A stretch of 64,000 nucleotides of DNA from Ensifer adhaerens (GTDB taxonomy: Bacteria > Pseudomonadota > Alphaproteobacteria > Rhizobiales > Rhizobiaceae), in assembly GCF_002940685.1 (NCBI RefSeq), contig NZ_PNFP01000012.1:1-64000 (forward strand), given 5' to 3'. A program made the translations under genes and the position numbers. Of the stretch, positions 26,332-35,351 are shown piece after piece. Position 1 is the first letter of the stretch, and each line of letters begins with the position of its first letter. Below the pieces are notes generated by a model. The model was not told where the DNA came from and did not search any database. It saw only the letters and a list, made by a program, of their open reading frames with translations.

Positions 26332-27690
26332 ATGTCCGCAGTTATCGACAAAGCCCAAGCCCTCGACGACCTGCTCGCAACCGCGGTCGAGGACGATCAC
26401 GAAGCCGGCACGTTCCGCTGCCGCCGCGACATCTTCACCAACGAAGACCTCTTCGAGCTGGAGATGAAGCACATCTTCGAAAGCAACTGGGTCTATCTCG
26501 CCCATGAGAGCCAGATCCCCGAGAACAACGACTATTACACCACCTATATCGGCCGGCAGCCGGTTGTCGTCACCCGCGACAAGACGGGCGAATTGCACGC
26601 CGTCATCAATGCCTGTGCACATCGCGGCGCCATGCTCTGCCGGCGCAAGCACGGCAACAAGGGCAGCTTCACCTGTCCCTTCCATGGCTGGACGTTCTCC
26701 AACACCGGCAAGCTCCTGAAGGTGAAGGACGAGAAGACCACGCAGTATCCGCCGCAGTTTGCGAAAGACGGTTCGCACGACCTGAAGCGCGTTGCCCGTT
26801 TCGAGAGCTATCGCGGCTTCCTCTTCGGCAGCCTCAACCCGGACGTTTCCTCGCTCGAAGACTATCTCGGCGAAACCAAGGTCATCATCGACCAGATCGT
26901 CGACCAGGCGCCGGGTGGCCTCGAGGTACTACGCGGCAACTCTTCCTACATCTACGACGGGAACTGGAAGCTGCAGATGGAGAACGGCTGCGACGGCTAT
27001 CACGTCAGCTCCGTTCACTGGAACTATGCGGCCACCATGGGCCGGCGCAACGAGGAGGGCACAAAGGCGGTCGACGCCTCTAGCTGGAGCCGCTCGGTCG
27101 CCGGTGTCTACGGTTTCGACAACGGCCACATCCTGCTTTGGACCAACACCATGAACCCCGAGGTCCGGCCGATCTACAGCCACCGCGAGGAGATCAAGTC
27201 TCGTGTCGGCGAGGTCCAGGCGGATTTCATCGTCAATCAGACCCGCAACCTCTGCCTCTATCCGAACGTGTTCCTGATGGACCAGTTCAGCACGCAGATC
27301 CGCGTGACCCGTCCGATTAGCGTCGACAAGACCGAGATCAGCATCTTCTGCTTTGCGCCGAAGGGTGAAAATGCGGCCGATCGCACGCTGCGCATCCGCC
27401 AATACGAAGATTTCTTCAACGTCTCCGGCATGGGCACGGCCGACGACCTCGAGGAATTCCGCGCCTGCCAGCAGGGCTATGCCGGCATCACCGCGCTCTG
27501 GAACGATCTCTCTCGCGGTGCGCCGCTCTGGATCGACGGTCCGGACGAGAACGCCAAGCGCATGGGCATCGAACCCTTGCTCTCGGGCGAGCGCAGCGAA
27601 GACGAAGGCCTCTTCGTCCGCCAGCACGAATATTGGGCGAAGGTGATGCGCACAGCACTCGCCTCCAAAAAGCAGGGAGCGGTCGCATGA
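26332..27690 (+). CDS. benA: benzoate 1,2-dioxygenase, large (alpha) subunit
   Basis: A 452-residue ring-hydroxylating oxygenase alpha subunit. The Rieske centre uses C95-x-H97 (CAHRGAM) and C115-x2-H118 (CPFHGW). The mononuclear iron motif is D221-x2-H224-x4-H229 (DGYHVSSVH). It dihydroxylates benzoate to the cis-diol with BenB and the reductase BenC. The ATG at 26332 follows GGAGAAG by about 4-6 bases; upstream frame is not supported. Benzoate versus toluate or 2-halobenzoate specificity cannot be settled by eye, but the linked catA favours benzoate. Confidence 0.94.
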   Translation: MSAVIDKAQALDDLLATAVEDDHEAGTFRCRRDIFTNEDLFELEMKHIFESNWVYLAHESQIPENNDYYTTYIGRQPVVVTRDKTGELHAVINACAHRGAMLCRRKHGNKGSFTCPFHGWTFSNTGKLLKVKDEKTTQYPPQFAKDGSHDLKRVARFESYRGFLFGSLNPDVSSLEDYLGETKVIIDQIVDQAPGGLEVLRGNSSYIYDGNWKLQMENGCDGYHVSSVHWNYAATMGRRNEEGTKAVDASSWSRSVAGVYGFDNGHILLWTNTMNPEVRPIYSHREEIKSRVGEVQADFIVNQTRNLCLYPNVFLMDQFSTQIRVTRPISVDKTEISIFCFAPKGENAADRTLRIRQYEDFFNVSGMGTADDLEEFRACQQGYAGITALWNDLSRGAPLWIDGPDENAKRMGIEPLLSGERSEDEGLFVRQHEYWAKVMRTALASKKQGAVA

Positions 27691-28175
27691 GGATCTCCTA
27701 TGACACCGCCTGCGCCTTCCTCTACCGCGAAGCACGTCTGCTCGACGACCGTGAGTGGGACGAATGGCTGACCTGTTACGCGCCCGACGTCACCTATTGG
27801 ATGCCGGCCTGGGACGATGACGATCAGCTGACCGAGGACCCGCAGTCCGAGATCTCGTTGATCTTCTATCCGAGCCGCGATGGCCTCGAAGATCGTGTCT
27901 TCCGCATCAAGACCGAGCGTTCGGGCGCCTCCACGCCGGAGCCGCGCACCAGCCACAACGTCACCAATGTCGAGCTTGTGGCCGACCGCGGCGAGGAGGC
28001 GGACTTCCGCTACAACTTCCACACGCTCAACCACCGCTACAAGGTCACCGACCATTTCTTCGGCACCATGTTCGTCACGCTGCGCAAGAGCGGCGATGGG
28101 CTGGTGATTTCGCAAAAGAAGATCGTGCTGAAGAACGACTACATCCGCCAGGTCATCGACGTCTACCACATATGA
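27687..28175 (+). CDS. benB: benzoate 1,2-dioxygenase, small (beta) subunit
   Basis: A 162-residue SnoaL-fold beta subunit with the typical sequence [22 protein letters not shown] near the start and [10 protein letters not shown] in the middle. Its ATG overlaps the benA stop by four bases, matching the stoichiometric alpha3beta3 complex. It is structural and shapes substrate specificity rather than holding cofactors. Confidence 0.95.
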   Translation: MRISYDTACAFLYREARLLDDREWDEWLTCYAPDVTYWMPAWDDDDQLTEDPQSEISLIFYPSRDGLEDRVFRIKTERSGASTPEPRTSHNVTNVELVADRGEEADFRYNFHTLNHRYKVTDHFFGTMFVTLRKSGDGLVISQKKIVLKNDYIRQVIDVYHI

Positions 28176-28214
28176 CCGTCGTCACCTGACAAGACAGGAC
28201 TGGGAGGAGCAACC

Positions 28215-29237
28215 ATGGCCAGCTACAGGATCGCTTTGAATTTCGAGGACGGCGTCACCCGCTTCGTCGAATGCAGGGACGATGAGAAGGTGCTCGACGC
28301 TGCCTTCCGCAACAAGATCAACCTGCCGATGGACTGTTCCGACGGCGTCTGCGGCACCTGCAAGTGTCGCGCTGAAAGCGGCACCTACGATCTCGGCGAC
28401 GACTTCATCGACGATGCCCTGACATCGGACGAGGCTGAAGGCGGCCTGGTTCTGACCTGCCAGATGAAACCGTCGAGCGACTGCGTCATCGCGGTGCCGA
28501 CGACGTCGGCCGCCTGCAAGACCGGGCAGCAGAAATTTGCCGCGACCGTGGCGCGTATCATCCCGCACAATGATGCGGCGATCGTGCTGGAGCTGGACGC
28601 GGACGCAGCCCCCGCCTTTCTGCCCGGCCAATACGTCAACATCGACGTGCCCGGCTGCGGCCAGAGCCGCTCCTATTCCTTCTCCTCGGCTCCGGGCGAA
28701 ACGCGTCTCGGCTTCCTGATCAAGAAGATCCCGGGCGGGCTGATGAGCATCTGGCTGGAGCGTGCCGAGGTCGGCACGAAACTCGAACTGACCGGGCCGC
28801 TTGGCAGTTTCTACCTGCGGGAGGTCCAGCGCCCGCTGCTGTTGCTCGCTGGCGGCACCGGCCTGGCGCCGTTCCTGTCGATGCTCGAGCAACTCGCCCG
28901 AACGAACCCTGACCAGAAGGTGCATCTGATCTACGGCGTCACCCGCGATCTCGATCTGGTGCTGGTCGACCATATCGAAGCCTATGCGAAGCGGCTTCCC
29001 AACTTCACCTTCTCAACGGTCGTGGCGGATGCCGCCTCCGGCCATCCGCGCAAGGGCTGGGTCACCCAGCACATGCCCGAGGACGTGCTGAACGGCGGCG
29101 ATGTCGACGTCTATCTCTGCGGCCCGCCGCCGATGGTCGACGCCGTGCGCAAGCACTTCGACGACACCGGCGTGAAACCCAACAGTTTCCACTATGAGAA
29201 GTTCACGCCGAACGTCGCGGCGAAGGAGGCGGCATGA
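28215..29237 (+). CDS. benC: benzoate 1,2-dioxygenase reductase component
   Basis: A 340-residue electron-transfer protein. An N-terminal plant-type [2Fe-2S] ferredoxin domain has C41, C46, C49 and C82. Then comes an FAD domain (GQYVNIDVPG, RSYSFSSAPG) and an NAD domain (LLLLAGGTGLAPFLSMLEQL, and YLCGPPPMVDAV at the end). It moves electrons from NADH to the Rieske centre of BenA. GGGAGGAG precedes the ATG, and its stop overlaps benD by four bases. Confidence 0.96.
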   Translation: MASYRIALNFEDGVTRFVECRDDEKVLDAAFRNKINLPMDCSDGVCGTCKCRAESGTYDLGDDFIDDALTSDEAEGGLVLTCQMKPSSDCVIAVPTTSAACKTGQQKFAATVARIIPHNDAAIVLELDADAAPAFLPGQYVNIDVPGCGQSRSYSFSSAPGETRLGFLIKKIPGGLMSIWLERAEVGTKLELTGPLGSFYLREVQRPLLLLAGGTGLAPFLSMLEQLARTNPDQKVHLIYGVTRDLDLVLVDHIEAYAKRLPNFTFSTVVADAASGHPRKGWVTQHMPEDVLNGGDVDVYLCGPPPMVDAVRKHFDDTGVKPNSFHYEKFTPNVAAKEAA

Positions 29238-30022
29238 GCTCCGCTCGTTTCGAAGGACGCTTTGCTGGCAAAGCAATCGTGGTCACCGGCGCTGCACAAG
29301 GGATCGGGCGCGCCGTGGCGCTGCGTGCCGCCGCCGAGGGCGGCCGGGTCCTGTTCGTCGACCGCGCCGATTTCGTCGCCGAGGTGGCGGCGGAAGCGGG
29401 CAGCGAACGGACGGCCGCCTTTGTGGCCGATCTCGAAACCCATGAGGGGGCGGCTGCGGCCATGCATTTTGCCGCCGAACGCTTCGGCGGCATCGACATC
29501 CTGATCAACAATGTCGGCGGCGCGATCCGCATGCGCCCCTTTTCGGAGTTCGAACCGCAGCAGATCGATGCCGAAATCCGCCGCTCGCTGATGCCGACGC
29601 TCTATTGCTGCCATGCGGTGCTGCCGCACCTCTTTACCCGCGGCGGCGGTGCCATCGTCAACGTCTCGTCGAACGCCACGCGCGGCATCCACCGCGTGCC
29701 CTATTCGGCAGCCAAGGGCGGGGTCAACGCCCTCACCCAGTCGCTGGCGATGGAGCTTGCGGACCGCAACATCCGCGTTGTGGCGACAGCACCAGGAGGC
29801 ACCGAGGCGCCGCCACGCCGCATCCCGCGCAATGCCGAGGGCGACAATGAGGCCGAGAAGGCCTGGATGGACGATGTCGTCGCGCAGGTGAAGCAGTCGA
29901 GCTTCATGAAGCGCTACGGCAGCATCGAGGAGCAGGTGGCTCCAATCCTGTTCCTGGCCTCCGACGAGGCCTCCTACATCACCGGCAGCGTGCTGCCGGT
30001 CGCCGGCGGTGACCTCGGCTGA
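29234..30022 (+). CDS. benD: 1,6-dihydroxycyclohexa-2,4-diene-1-carboxylate dehydrogenase
   Basis: A 262-residue short-chain dehydrogenase turning benzoate cis-diol into catechol with loss of CO2 and reduction of NAD. It has TGAAQGIGRAVA as cofactor motif, NNVGG in place of the usual NNAG (typical for BenD), Ser in NVSSN, and Y-x3-K in PYSAAKGG. Coupled to benC by ATGA. It closes the benABCD set feeding catA. Confidence 0.95.
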   Translation: MSSARFEGRFAGKAIVVTGAAQGIGRAVALRAAAEGGRVLFVDRADFVAEVAAEAGSERTAAFVADLETHEGAAAAMHFAAERFGGIDILINNVGGAIRMRPFSEFEPQQIDAEIRRSLMPTLYCCHAVLPHLFTRGGGAIVNVSSNATRGIHRVPYSAAKGGVNALTQSLAMELADRNIRVVATAPGGTEAPPRRIPRNAEGDNEAEKAWMDDVVAQVKQSSFMKRYGSIEEQVAPILFLASDEASYITGSVLPVAGGDLG

Positions 30023-30065
30023 CAAGACCTTACCTTTCAACGCGCTAAGACCTGGGGAGGAGATG

Positions 30066-31397
30066 ATGCGTACGATCGATGTGAATGAAGCGATAGACGG
30101 GAGCCCGCTTGGGGGCTTCCAATGGATGGTGGTGGTGCTCTCGGCGCTGCTTTTGATCGTCGACGGTTACGACGTCTTCGTCGCCGGCACGGTGCTGCCG
30201 ACGCTGATCGCCGAATGGGGCCTGAGCAAACCGCAGGCCGGCGCGCTGCAGGCCTGGGCGCTGTTCGGCATGATGTTCGGGGCGCTGATCTTCGGTCCAC
30301 TCGCCGACCGGATCGGCCGCAAGAAGGGCATCGCGATCAGCTTCCTGCTGTTTACGGTCTCCACGCTTCTGACCGGCTTTGCCAGTTCGCCGGAGCAGTT
30401 CAAGATCTTCCGGTTTTTTGCCGGTCTCGGCTGCGGCGGCTTGATGCCCAATGCCGTGGCGCTGATGAACGAGTATGCGCCGAAGCGTCTGCGCGGTACC
30501 CTGGTGGCACTGATGTTCTCCGGCTATTCGGTCGGCGGCATGGTCGCGGCCGGCCTCGGCATCGGCCTCATCCCGTCCTATGGCTGGAAGCCGATGTTCT
30601 TCATCGCCGCCGTGCCGCTGCTGCTTTTGCCTGTCATTCTCTGGAAGCTGCCGGAATCGCTCGGCTTCCTCATTCGCCAGGGCAAGCAGGAGGAGGCGAA
30701 GCGCATCTATGCGAAGATCGATCCGAACACGCGTCTTGATGCCGCTGACAGGCTGGTCTTCTCCGAGACGAAGGGTGCCTCGGCATCAGTCCTGGAACTC
30801 TTCCGCCATCAGCGCACGCTTCGTACCGTCATGCTGTGGGTCGCGTTCTTCTGCTGCCTGCTGCTCGTCTATCTCCTGTCGTCCTGGCTGCCGAAGGTGC
30901 TGCAGGAAGCCGGTTATGCCGAGAAGGCAAGCCTGCTCAGCCTCTTCTCGCTGAATTTCGGCGGCATGGTCGGCGCGATTGCCGGCGGCTGGCTCGGAGA
31001 CCGGTTCGGCCTGCCGAAGGTGGTCGTTGGCTTCTTCGTCGCGGCCGCGTTCTCGATCGCGCTGATCGGCTTCAGTCTGCCGCCGGCGCTGCTGTTCCTG
31101 ATGGTGTTCATTGCCGGCGCCACCACGATAGGCACGCAGATCCTGCTCTATGCCAGCGTGGCGCAACTCTACAATCTCTCGGTGCGCTCCACCGGGCTTG
31201 GCTGGGCCTCCGGTGTCGGCCGCATCGGCGCCATTGTCGGGCCGACGCTCGGCGGCGTGCTTCTGGCGCAGGAGTTTCCGCTGCAGCAGAACTTTGCGAT
31301 CTTCGCCATACCGGCGGCGATCTCGGCTGTCGCAATGCTCATCTTCGCGGTCAGCAACGCCCGCCGCGTCGAGGTCACGCAATTGGCAACGGCATAG
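30066..31397 (+). CDS. benK: aromatic acid:H+ symporter, MFS family (benzoate transporter)
   Basis: A 443-residue major-facilitator protein with twelve hydrophobic segments. The loop motif ADRIGRKKG between helices 2 and 3 and GWLGDRFGLPK between helices 8 and 9 are the MFS signatures; DGYDVFVAGTVLP in helix 1 is typical of the aromatic-acid (AAHS) family. Two ATGs at 30063 and 30066 follow GGGGAGGAG; 30066 gives the better spacing. It lies 43 bases after benD and so probably imports benzoate. Confidence 0.9.
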   Translation: MRTIDVNEAIDGSPLGGFQWMVVVLSALLLIVDGYDVFVAGTVLPTLIAEWGLSKPQAGALQAWALFGMMFGALIFGPLADRIGRKKGIAISFLLFTVSTLLTGFASSPEQFKIFRFFAGLGCGGLMPNAVALMNEYAPKRLRGTLVALMFSGYSVGGMVAAGLGIGLIPSYGWKPMFFIAAVPLLLLPVILWKLPESLGFLIRQGKQEEAKRIYAKIDPNTRLDAADRLVFSETKGASASVLELFRHQRTLRTVMLWVAFFCCLLLVYLLSSWLPKVLQEAGYAEKASLLSLFSLNFGGMVGAIAGGWLGDRFGLPKVVVGFFVAAAFSIALIGFSLPPALLFLMVFIAGATTIGTQILLYASVAQLYNLSVRSTGLGWASGVGRIGAIVGPTLGGVLLAQEFPLQQNFAIFAIPAAISAVAMLIFAVSNARRVEVTQLATA

Positions 31398-31521
31398 ACG
31401 GCGGCGCTGGTATCCGGATCACGAAAGGGTCCGGCCGCCATCCCTTGAGCGCGCTCTATTGGCTTCTACCTATTGCAGCGCGCGTGACAGCTGAGGCGTG
31501 CCGTCGCGCCAAGAATAACGG

Positions 31522-31544
31522 AGCCGCCATCGTTGGCGGCTTTT
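31522..31544 (+). terminator. terminator-like hairpin before pcaD
   Basis: AGCCGCCA-TCGT-TGGCGGCT followed by TTT is an 8-pair stem with a short T-run, 125 bases after benK and 20 bases before the pcaD start. It could end the ben transcript. Because it is so close to pcaD, it might instead be a leader structure. Confidence 0.65.
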
Positions 31545-31563
31545 ACGATCGGAGTTCTCTTTC

Positions 31564-32349
31564 ATGGCCTATCTCGACCTGTCCAGCCACCGGCTTCACT
31601 ACCGCATCGACGGTGACCAAGAGGGCAACGCGCCCTGGCTGCTGTTCTGCAACTCGCTCGGGACCGACCTCGCCATGTGGGATGCGCAGGTCGCCGATCT
31701 GTCGCCGCATTTCCGCGTGCTGCGCTACGATCGCCGCGGCCACGGCCGCTCCTCGGCGCCGCCACCGCCCTTTGCGCTTGCCGATCTCGGCCGTGATGTA
31801 ATTGCCTTGCTGGATGCGCTCGGGATCGAAAAGGCGCATTTCTGCGGCCTGTCGATCGGAGGTCTGACCGGGCAATGGCTGGGGATCCATGCCGGGCGTC
31901 GTCTGGACAGGATCGTGCTCTGCGCGACGGCGGCGCGTATCGGCACAGCCGAAGGCTGGGCCGCGCGCATTGGCAGCGTGAGAGCGGACGGTCTTGCGGC
32001 TTTGACCGCCGCCACGGCCGAACGCTGGTTCAGCCCGGAATTCGCAGCCGGCCATCGTGAAGCAGTCGATCGCGTCATCGAGAGCTTCACCGCCACCTCG
32101 ACCGACGGCTATATCGGCGGCTGCACGGCACTGGCGAGGGCGGATTTGCGCGAGCACATCGCTGCGATCGCCAATCCCTTGCTGGCGATTTCCGGCAACG
32201 GCGATCCGGTATGTCCGCCGGCAGACCTCGAAAACATAGCTGCTCTCGTGCAGCGAGGCCGGCATCTGTCGCTGCCGGGGCGCCATATCGTCAACATCGA
32301 GTCCGCGTCCCTGTTCAACGCCGCGCTGCTGGAGTTCCTCCACGTCTGA
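31564..32349 (+). CDS. pcaD: 3-oxoadipate enol-lactonase
   Basis: A 261-residue alpha/beta hydrolase converting 3-oxoadipate enol-lactone to 3-oxoadipate, the step after CatC. Nucleophile S97 sits in GLSIGG; the oxyanion region is FCNSLGTDLAMWD; acid D is in SGNGDPVCPP and the catalytic His in LPGRHIVNIES. Length is typical for PcaD/CatD. It lies 166 bases after benK, separated by a terminator-like hairpin. The succinyl-CoA transferase and thiolase for the last two steps are not in the window. Confidence 0.93.
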   Translation: MAYLDLSSHRLHYRIDGDQEGNAPWLLFCNSLGTDLAMWDAQVADLSPHFRVLRYDRRGHGRSSAPPPPFALADLGRDVIALLDALGIEKAHFCGLSIGGLTGQWLGIHAGRRLDRIVLCATAARIGTAEGWAARIGSVRADGLAALTAATAERWFSPEFAAGHREAVDRVIESFTATSTDGYIGGCTALARADLREHIAAIANPLLAISGNGDPVCPPADLENIAALVQRGRHLSLPGRHIVNIESASLFNAALLEFLHV

Positions 32350-32386
32350 AGGCGCTCCAGCGGCGCCACGTCGATCAACGCAGTGC

Positions 32387-32791
32387 CTATTTGACGGGAA
32401 CGAGAAGCGGCGCGTCCTTGGTGACGATGTAGGTCGCCAGTTCCGACGCCCGGGCGGTGCCGACGTTCTTTGCCACATGGGCAACACCGGCCGGAATGAA
32501 CAGCGCCTGGCTCGCCTGAAGTGTTACCGGCGCCTGGCCCTCGAGCTGGTATTCCAGCGAACCTTCGAGCACATAGGCGATTTCTTCGCCCGGATGCGAA
32601 TGCTTGATCGAGGCGGTGCCCGGCTCGATATCGACGCGGACCTGCACGGCTTCGTGTCCGGGCACGCTGATCTCGTTCTTGATCAGGTCGGTGCGCTGAA
32701 TGCCCTGCATCTGCTGGGCTTCCGCGACGCGAAGCGTCGTCAGGCTGCCGACGATCAGCAATGCCGCGGCGATGATATGGCTCGTTTTCAT
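32387..32791 (-). CDS. secreted cupin-domain protein
   Basis: A 134-residue protein with signal peptide MKTSHIIAAALLIVGSLTTLRVAEA (cleavage before QQ) and one cupin barrel. Metal-binding motif 1 is HSHPGEEIAYVLEG and motif 2 is ALFIPAGVAHVAKN. It is convergent with pcaD, with 37 bases between stops. Such periplasmic cupins are of unknown function; a metal-dependent oxygenase or binding role is possible. Confidence 0.88.
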   Translation of the reverse strand: MKTSHIIAAALLIVGSLTTLRVAEAQQMQGIQRTDLIKNEISVPGHEAVQVRVDIEPGTASIKHSHPGEEIAYVLEGSLEYQLEGQAPVTLQASQALFIPAGVAHVAKNVGTARASELATYIVTKDAPLLVPVK

Positions 32792-32985
32792 AGGATCCTC
32801 CGTCTTGGGGTTGGTCGCATGTGCGTCGTTGGAAGCACGCTGATTTGAGCGGAGGCGTGTATGGCCTGTGTGTCGGCCGGGCGGCGCTTTTGTAAGCCTT
32901 TGTATGTCGCGGCCATAGGAACCGGCGATGGCCGCTCTTGGCTATCTGGTTGCGCGAAGCGGGACGGTGCGCCGATATCTGCTCG

Positions 32986-33015
32986 GGCTGACGGCGATCC
33001 GCATCGCCGTCAGCC
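32986..33015 (-). terminator. strong hairpin downstream of the esterase gene
   Basis: GGCTGACGGCGAT-CCGC-ATCGCCGTCAGCC is a perfect 13-pair stem starting 18 bases after the esterase stop. No T-tract follows on the minus strand, so it may end transcription poorly or protect the mRNA 3-prime end. The rest of the gap 32792-33033 shows no gene. Confidence 0.55.
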
Positions 33016-33033
33016 TTGCTCTCTCGCCAAGCG

Positions 33034-34092
33034 CTATTCGCCAAGGCTCTGCTGCAATGCCTCGCGGGCAAGCTTGATGATATCCGCATGGATGTCGGTA
33101 CGGGCGCGCCCGGTCGGTTCGCAGATCGGATCGACCTCGCCGACGGATTTCAACCGCTCGGTTGCGCCATCCTTGCATTCCGGCAGGAAACTGAAATGGT
33201 CGGCCCCGGCGATCGCGGCATAGGAGCTCTTCGGCGTCAGCGCCGCCAGCGGCTTGGAGGCGACGGCCAAGGGCAGGGTCTCCGCGCTGCCGAGATTGAT
33301 GAAATGCATCGGGATCTCGATCGTCTTCAGGCTTTCGTCCCGATAGGCCTGGGCGAGGCCCGGATCGACCAGAACCGCCGCCTTGATGCGCCGGTCGAGG
33401 TTTGACTGTTCGAAGCGTGCCTTGTCGAGGGTGCGAAGATCGAGCTTGTCGACCGCGACCGGGATGTCGTCGACATAGCCCTTTCCGCCGGAAAACCAGG
33501 CGCAATCCCATTTCGTGTAGCTGTCGCAATAGCGGGCATAGGCCTCGAGGCTCGCCTGCGCGCCGGATATTTCCATGGCCGTCGAGCCTCCGAGCGAAAA
33601 GCCGAGGACGGCGATGCGGTCGGCGTCGATGACCCTGTTCCATTCGCCGTCGCCGGTGAGCTTGTCGATGACCGCCGAGAGGTCGGCCGTGCGCTCCCAG
33701 AGCTTCGGCGTGTTGGCGGGCGTCGAGTCGCCGCTGGTCGTGCCGGGATGGTTGGGCCCGGCGACGATGAAGCCGGCTTCCGCAAGTGCCGTCGCCAGCC
33801 AGCTCATGGCTTGAACGCGGCCCCCGGAACCGTGCGAAACAACGACCAGCGGGAACGGTCCCGGAAGGGAAGGGGCGTTTCTTGCGGCCTCTGTTCCCTT
33901 GAAGATCTGGTTGTCGCCGACAAGTGTGGTCTCGCCGCCGGCGGCAGCCGGATACCAGATCGAAACGGCGAGGTCCCGGCCCCGCTCGGGAGCCGGAACG
34001 CTGATTTCGCGCACGCCGACATCATGGGCCTGCGCGGGAGTGGCAACGGCCAGGATGAAGACGGCGGCGGGCAGAAACTGGAGGAGGGGCAT
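33034..34092 (-). CDS. exported alpha/beta hydrolase (dienelactone hydrolase/PAF-acetylhydrolase-like esterase)
   Basis: A 352-residue hydrolase with signal peptide ending near TPAQAHD. Nucleophile Ser is in LGFSLGGSTAM, the oxyanion segment is VVVSHGSGGR, and the catalytic His is likely in GADHFSFLPEC near the end. Cysteines (YCDSY, DCAW, PECK, ICEP) could form disulfides in the periplasm. It is divergent from an AraC-type membrane regulator. Substrate unknown. Confidence 0.88.
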   Translation of the reverse strand: MPLLQFLPAAVFILAVATPAQAHDVGVREISVPAPERGRDLAVSIWYPAAAGGETTLVGDNQIFKGTEAARNAPSLPGPFPLVVVSHGSGGRVQAMSWLATALAEAGFIVAGPNHPGTTSGDSTPANTPKLWERTADLSAVIDKLTGDGEWNRVIDADRIAVLGFSLGGSTAMEISGAQASLEAYARYCDSYTKWDCAWFSGGKGYVDDIPVAVDKLDLRTLDKARFEQSNLDRRIKAAVLVDPGLAQAYRDESLKTIEIPMHFINLGSAETLPLAVASKPLAALTPKSSYAAIAGADHFSFLPECKDGATERLKSVGEVDPICEPTGRARTDIHADIIKLAREALQQSLGE

Positions 34093-34229
34093 GAGGATCT
34101 CGCTGTTGAAAAAGACGGCCGATCGTCGCCGGCGTCGCGTCTATCCGCGTCCTCGATCGTGATTGAGGTCGTCCCGAATCGCGATCTGGGCCATGACTTG
34201 CCCGGTTGTTCGCGCCAAAGGACCCGTTC

Positions 34230-35261
34230 TTGATCTTCCTGCCGTTACCCTTCGTCGTCGCCTTGCTGCTCCTCACACTGCTCGCGATCATAGTGCGCGG
34301 CGACGAGCCTGAGCGGCGCAACTGGCCGTTTCTGGCCTTGATCGCGCTTTGCGCCCTCCAGTCCGTGATCGTCGGCCTGCGCTGGGGTTATGACGTCACG
34401 GCGTTGAAATTTGTCTTGCCGGTGCTCGCAAGCGGCGCGCCGCCCCTGGTGCTTGCAAGTTTTCACAGCCTGATCCGCAGGGAGGAGCGAGGCGGGCCCG
34501 GTGGCGCGTGGATCCACGCGACGCCGACGATCGGTGTTCTCCTGCTGGTGCTGCTTGCTCCGCAATATATCGATTTCGCACTGATCGTCGAATATGTCGG
34601 CTATGCGCTGGCGCTCCTGAACATGGCGCGCACCGGTACGGACGCCCTAGACGAAGCTCGTTTCGAAGGCGCCGTCGCGGCGTACCGTGCCTTGGTCATT
34701 GCCGCCTTCTCGCTCTGCCTGTCGACCCTTTTCGATCTTGCGATCATTCTGGATTTCGAGTGGACGAAGGGGGAGAACATCGGCCTCATCGTCAGCAACG
34801 CGAATTTGCTGGGATTGCTCTTCATCGGGGGCACGGCCATGGTTGCCGACCGCGCGCGTGCGCTTCCGGTGGCGAATGCGATCGTCGATGAGGAGCCGGC
34901 ATCCCTGCCGCAGGATCGCGAAATCCTGGACCGGATCGACCACCTGCTCGTCAGCCAGAAACTGGCGCGTGACGAGAACCTCACTTTGTCGCGTCTTGCG
35001 CGGCGCGCGGGCCTGCCGGCCCGGCAGATATCGATTGCGGTCAATCGCCTGGCGGGCAAGAACGTCTCGCAGTACATCAACGATTTCCGCATTGCCGAAG
35101 CCTGCCGGCTGCTGCGCGAGACCGACATGTCGGTGACTTCGGCAATGCTCGAATCCGGCTTCCAGACGAAATCCAACTTCAATCGCGAATTCCGCCGGGT
35201 CACCGCCCTGAGCCCGGTCGCCTGGCGCGAACAGAACCGGGCCGGGGCGCTTGCCGCCTGA
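34230..35261 (+). CDS. membrane-anchored AraC-family regulator
   Basis: A 343-residue protein. The first 200 residues hold about six to seven hydrophobic segments (for example VVALLLLTLLAII and IGVLLLVLLAPQYI), and the last 100 hold a two-HTH AraC domain (LTLSRLARRAGLPARQISIAVNR, then SVTSAMLESGFQTKSNFNREFRR). The TTG at 34230 is preferred: AAAGGA stands 7 bases upstream; another TTG lies 24 bases earlier. A receptor of this layout would sense a membrane or envelope signal directly. It is divergent from the exported esterase gene, its likely target. Confidence 0.88.
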   Translation: MIFLPLPFVVALLLLTLLAIIVRGDEPERRNWPFLALIALCALQSVIVGLRWGYDVTALKFVLPVLASGAPPLVLASFHSLIRREERGGPGGAWIHATPTIGVLLLVLLAPQYIDFALIVEYVGYALALLNMARTGTDALDEARFEGAVAAYRALVIAAFSLCLSTLFDLAIILDFEWTKGENIGLIVSNANLLGLLFIGGTAMVADRARALPVANAIVDEEPASLPQDREILDRIDHLLVSQKLARDENLTLSRLARRAGLPARQISIAVNRLAGKNVSQYINDFRIAEACRLLRETDMSVTSAMLESGFQTKSNFNREFRRVTALSPVAWREQNRAGALAA

Positions 35262-35276
35262 TTGCGAGCGGCAAGG

Positions 35277-35307
35277 CCATGCCCGGACGCGAGGCGGCCG
35301 GGCATGG
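35277..35307. terminator. bidirectional terminator-like hairpin
   Basis: CCATGCCCGG, 11 bases, CCGGGCATGG form a perfect 10-pair stem in the short gap between the convergent AraC and protease genes. There is no clear T-run on either side. Confidence 0.5.
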
Positions 35308-35351
35308 TCAAAGATGGAGATGAAGCGTGCCGCCCTATCCGGCCGCGAGCG

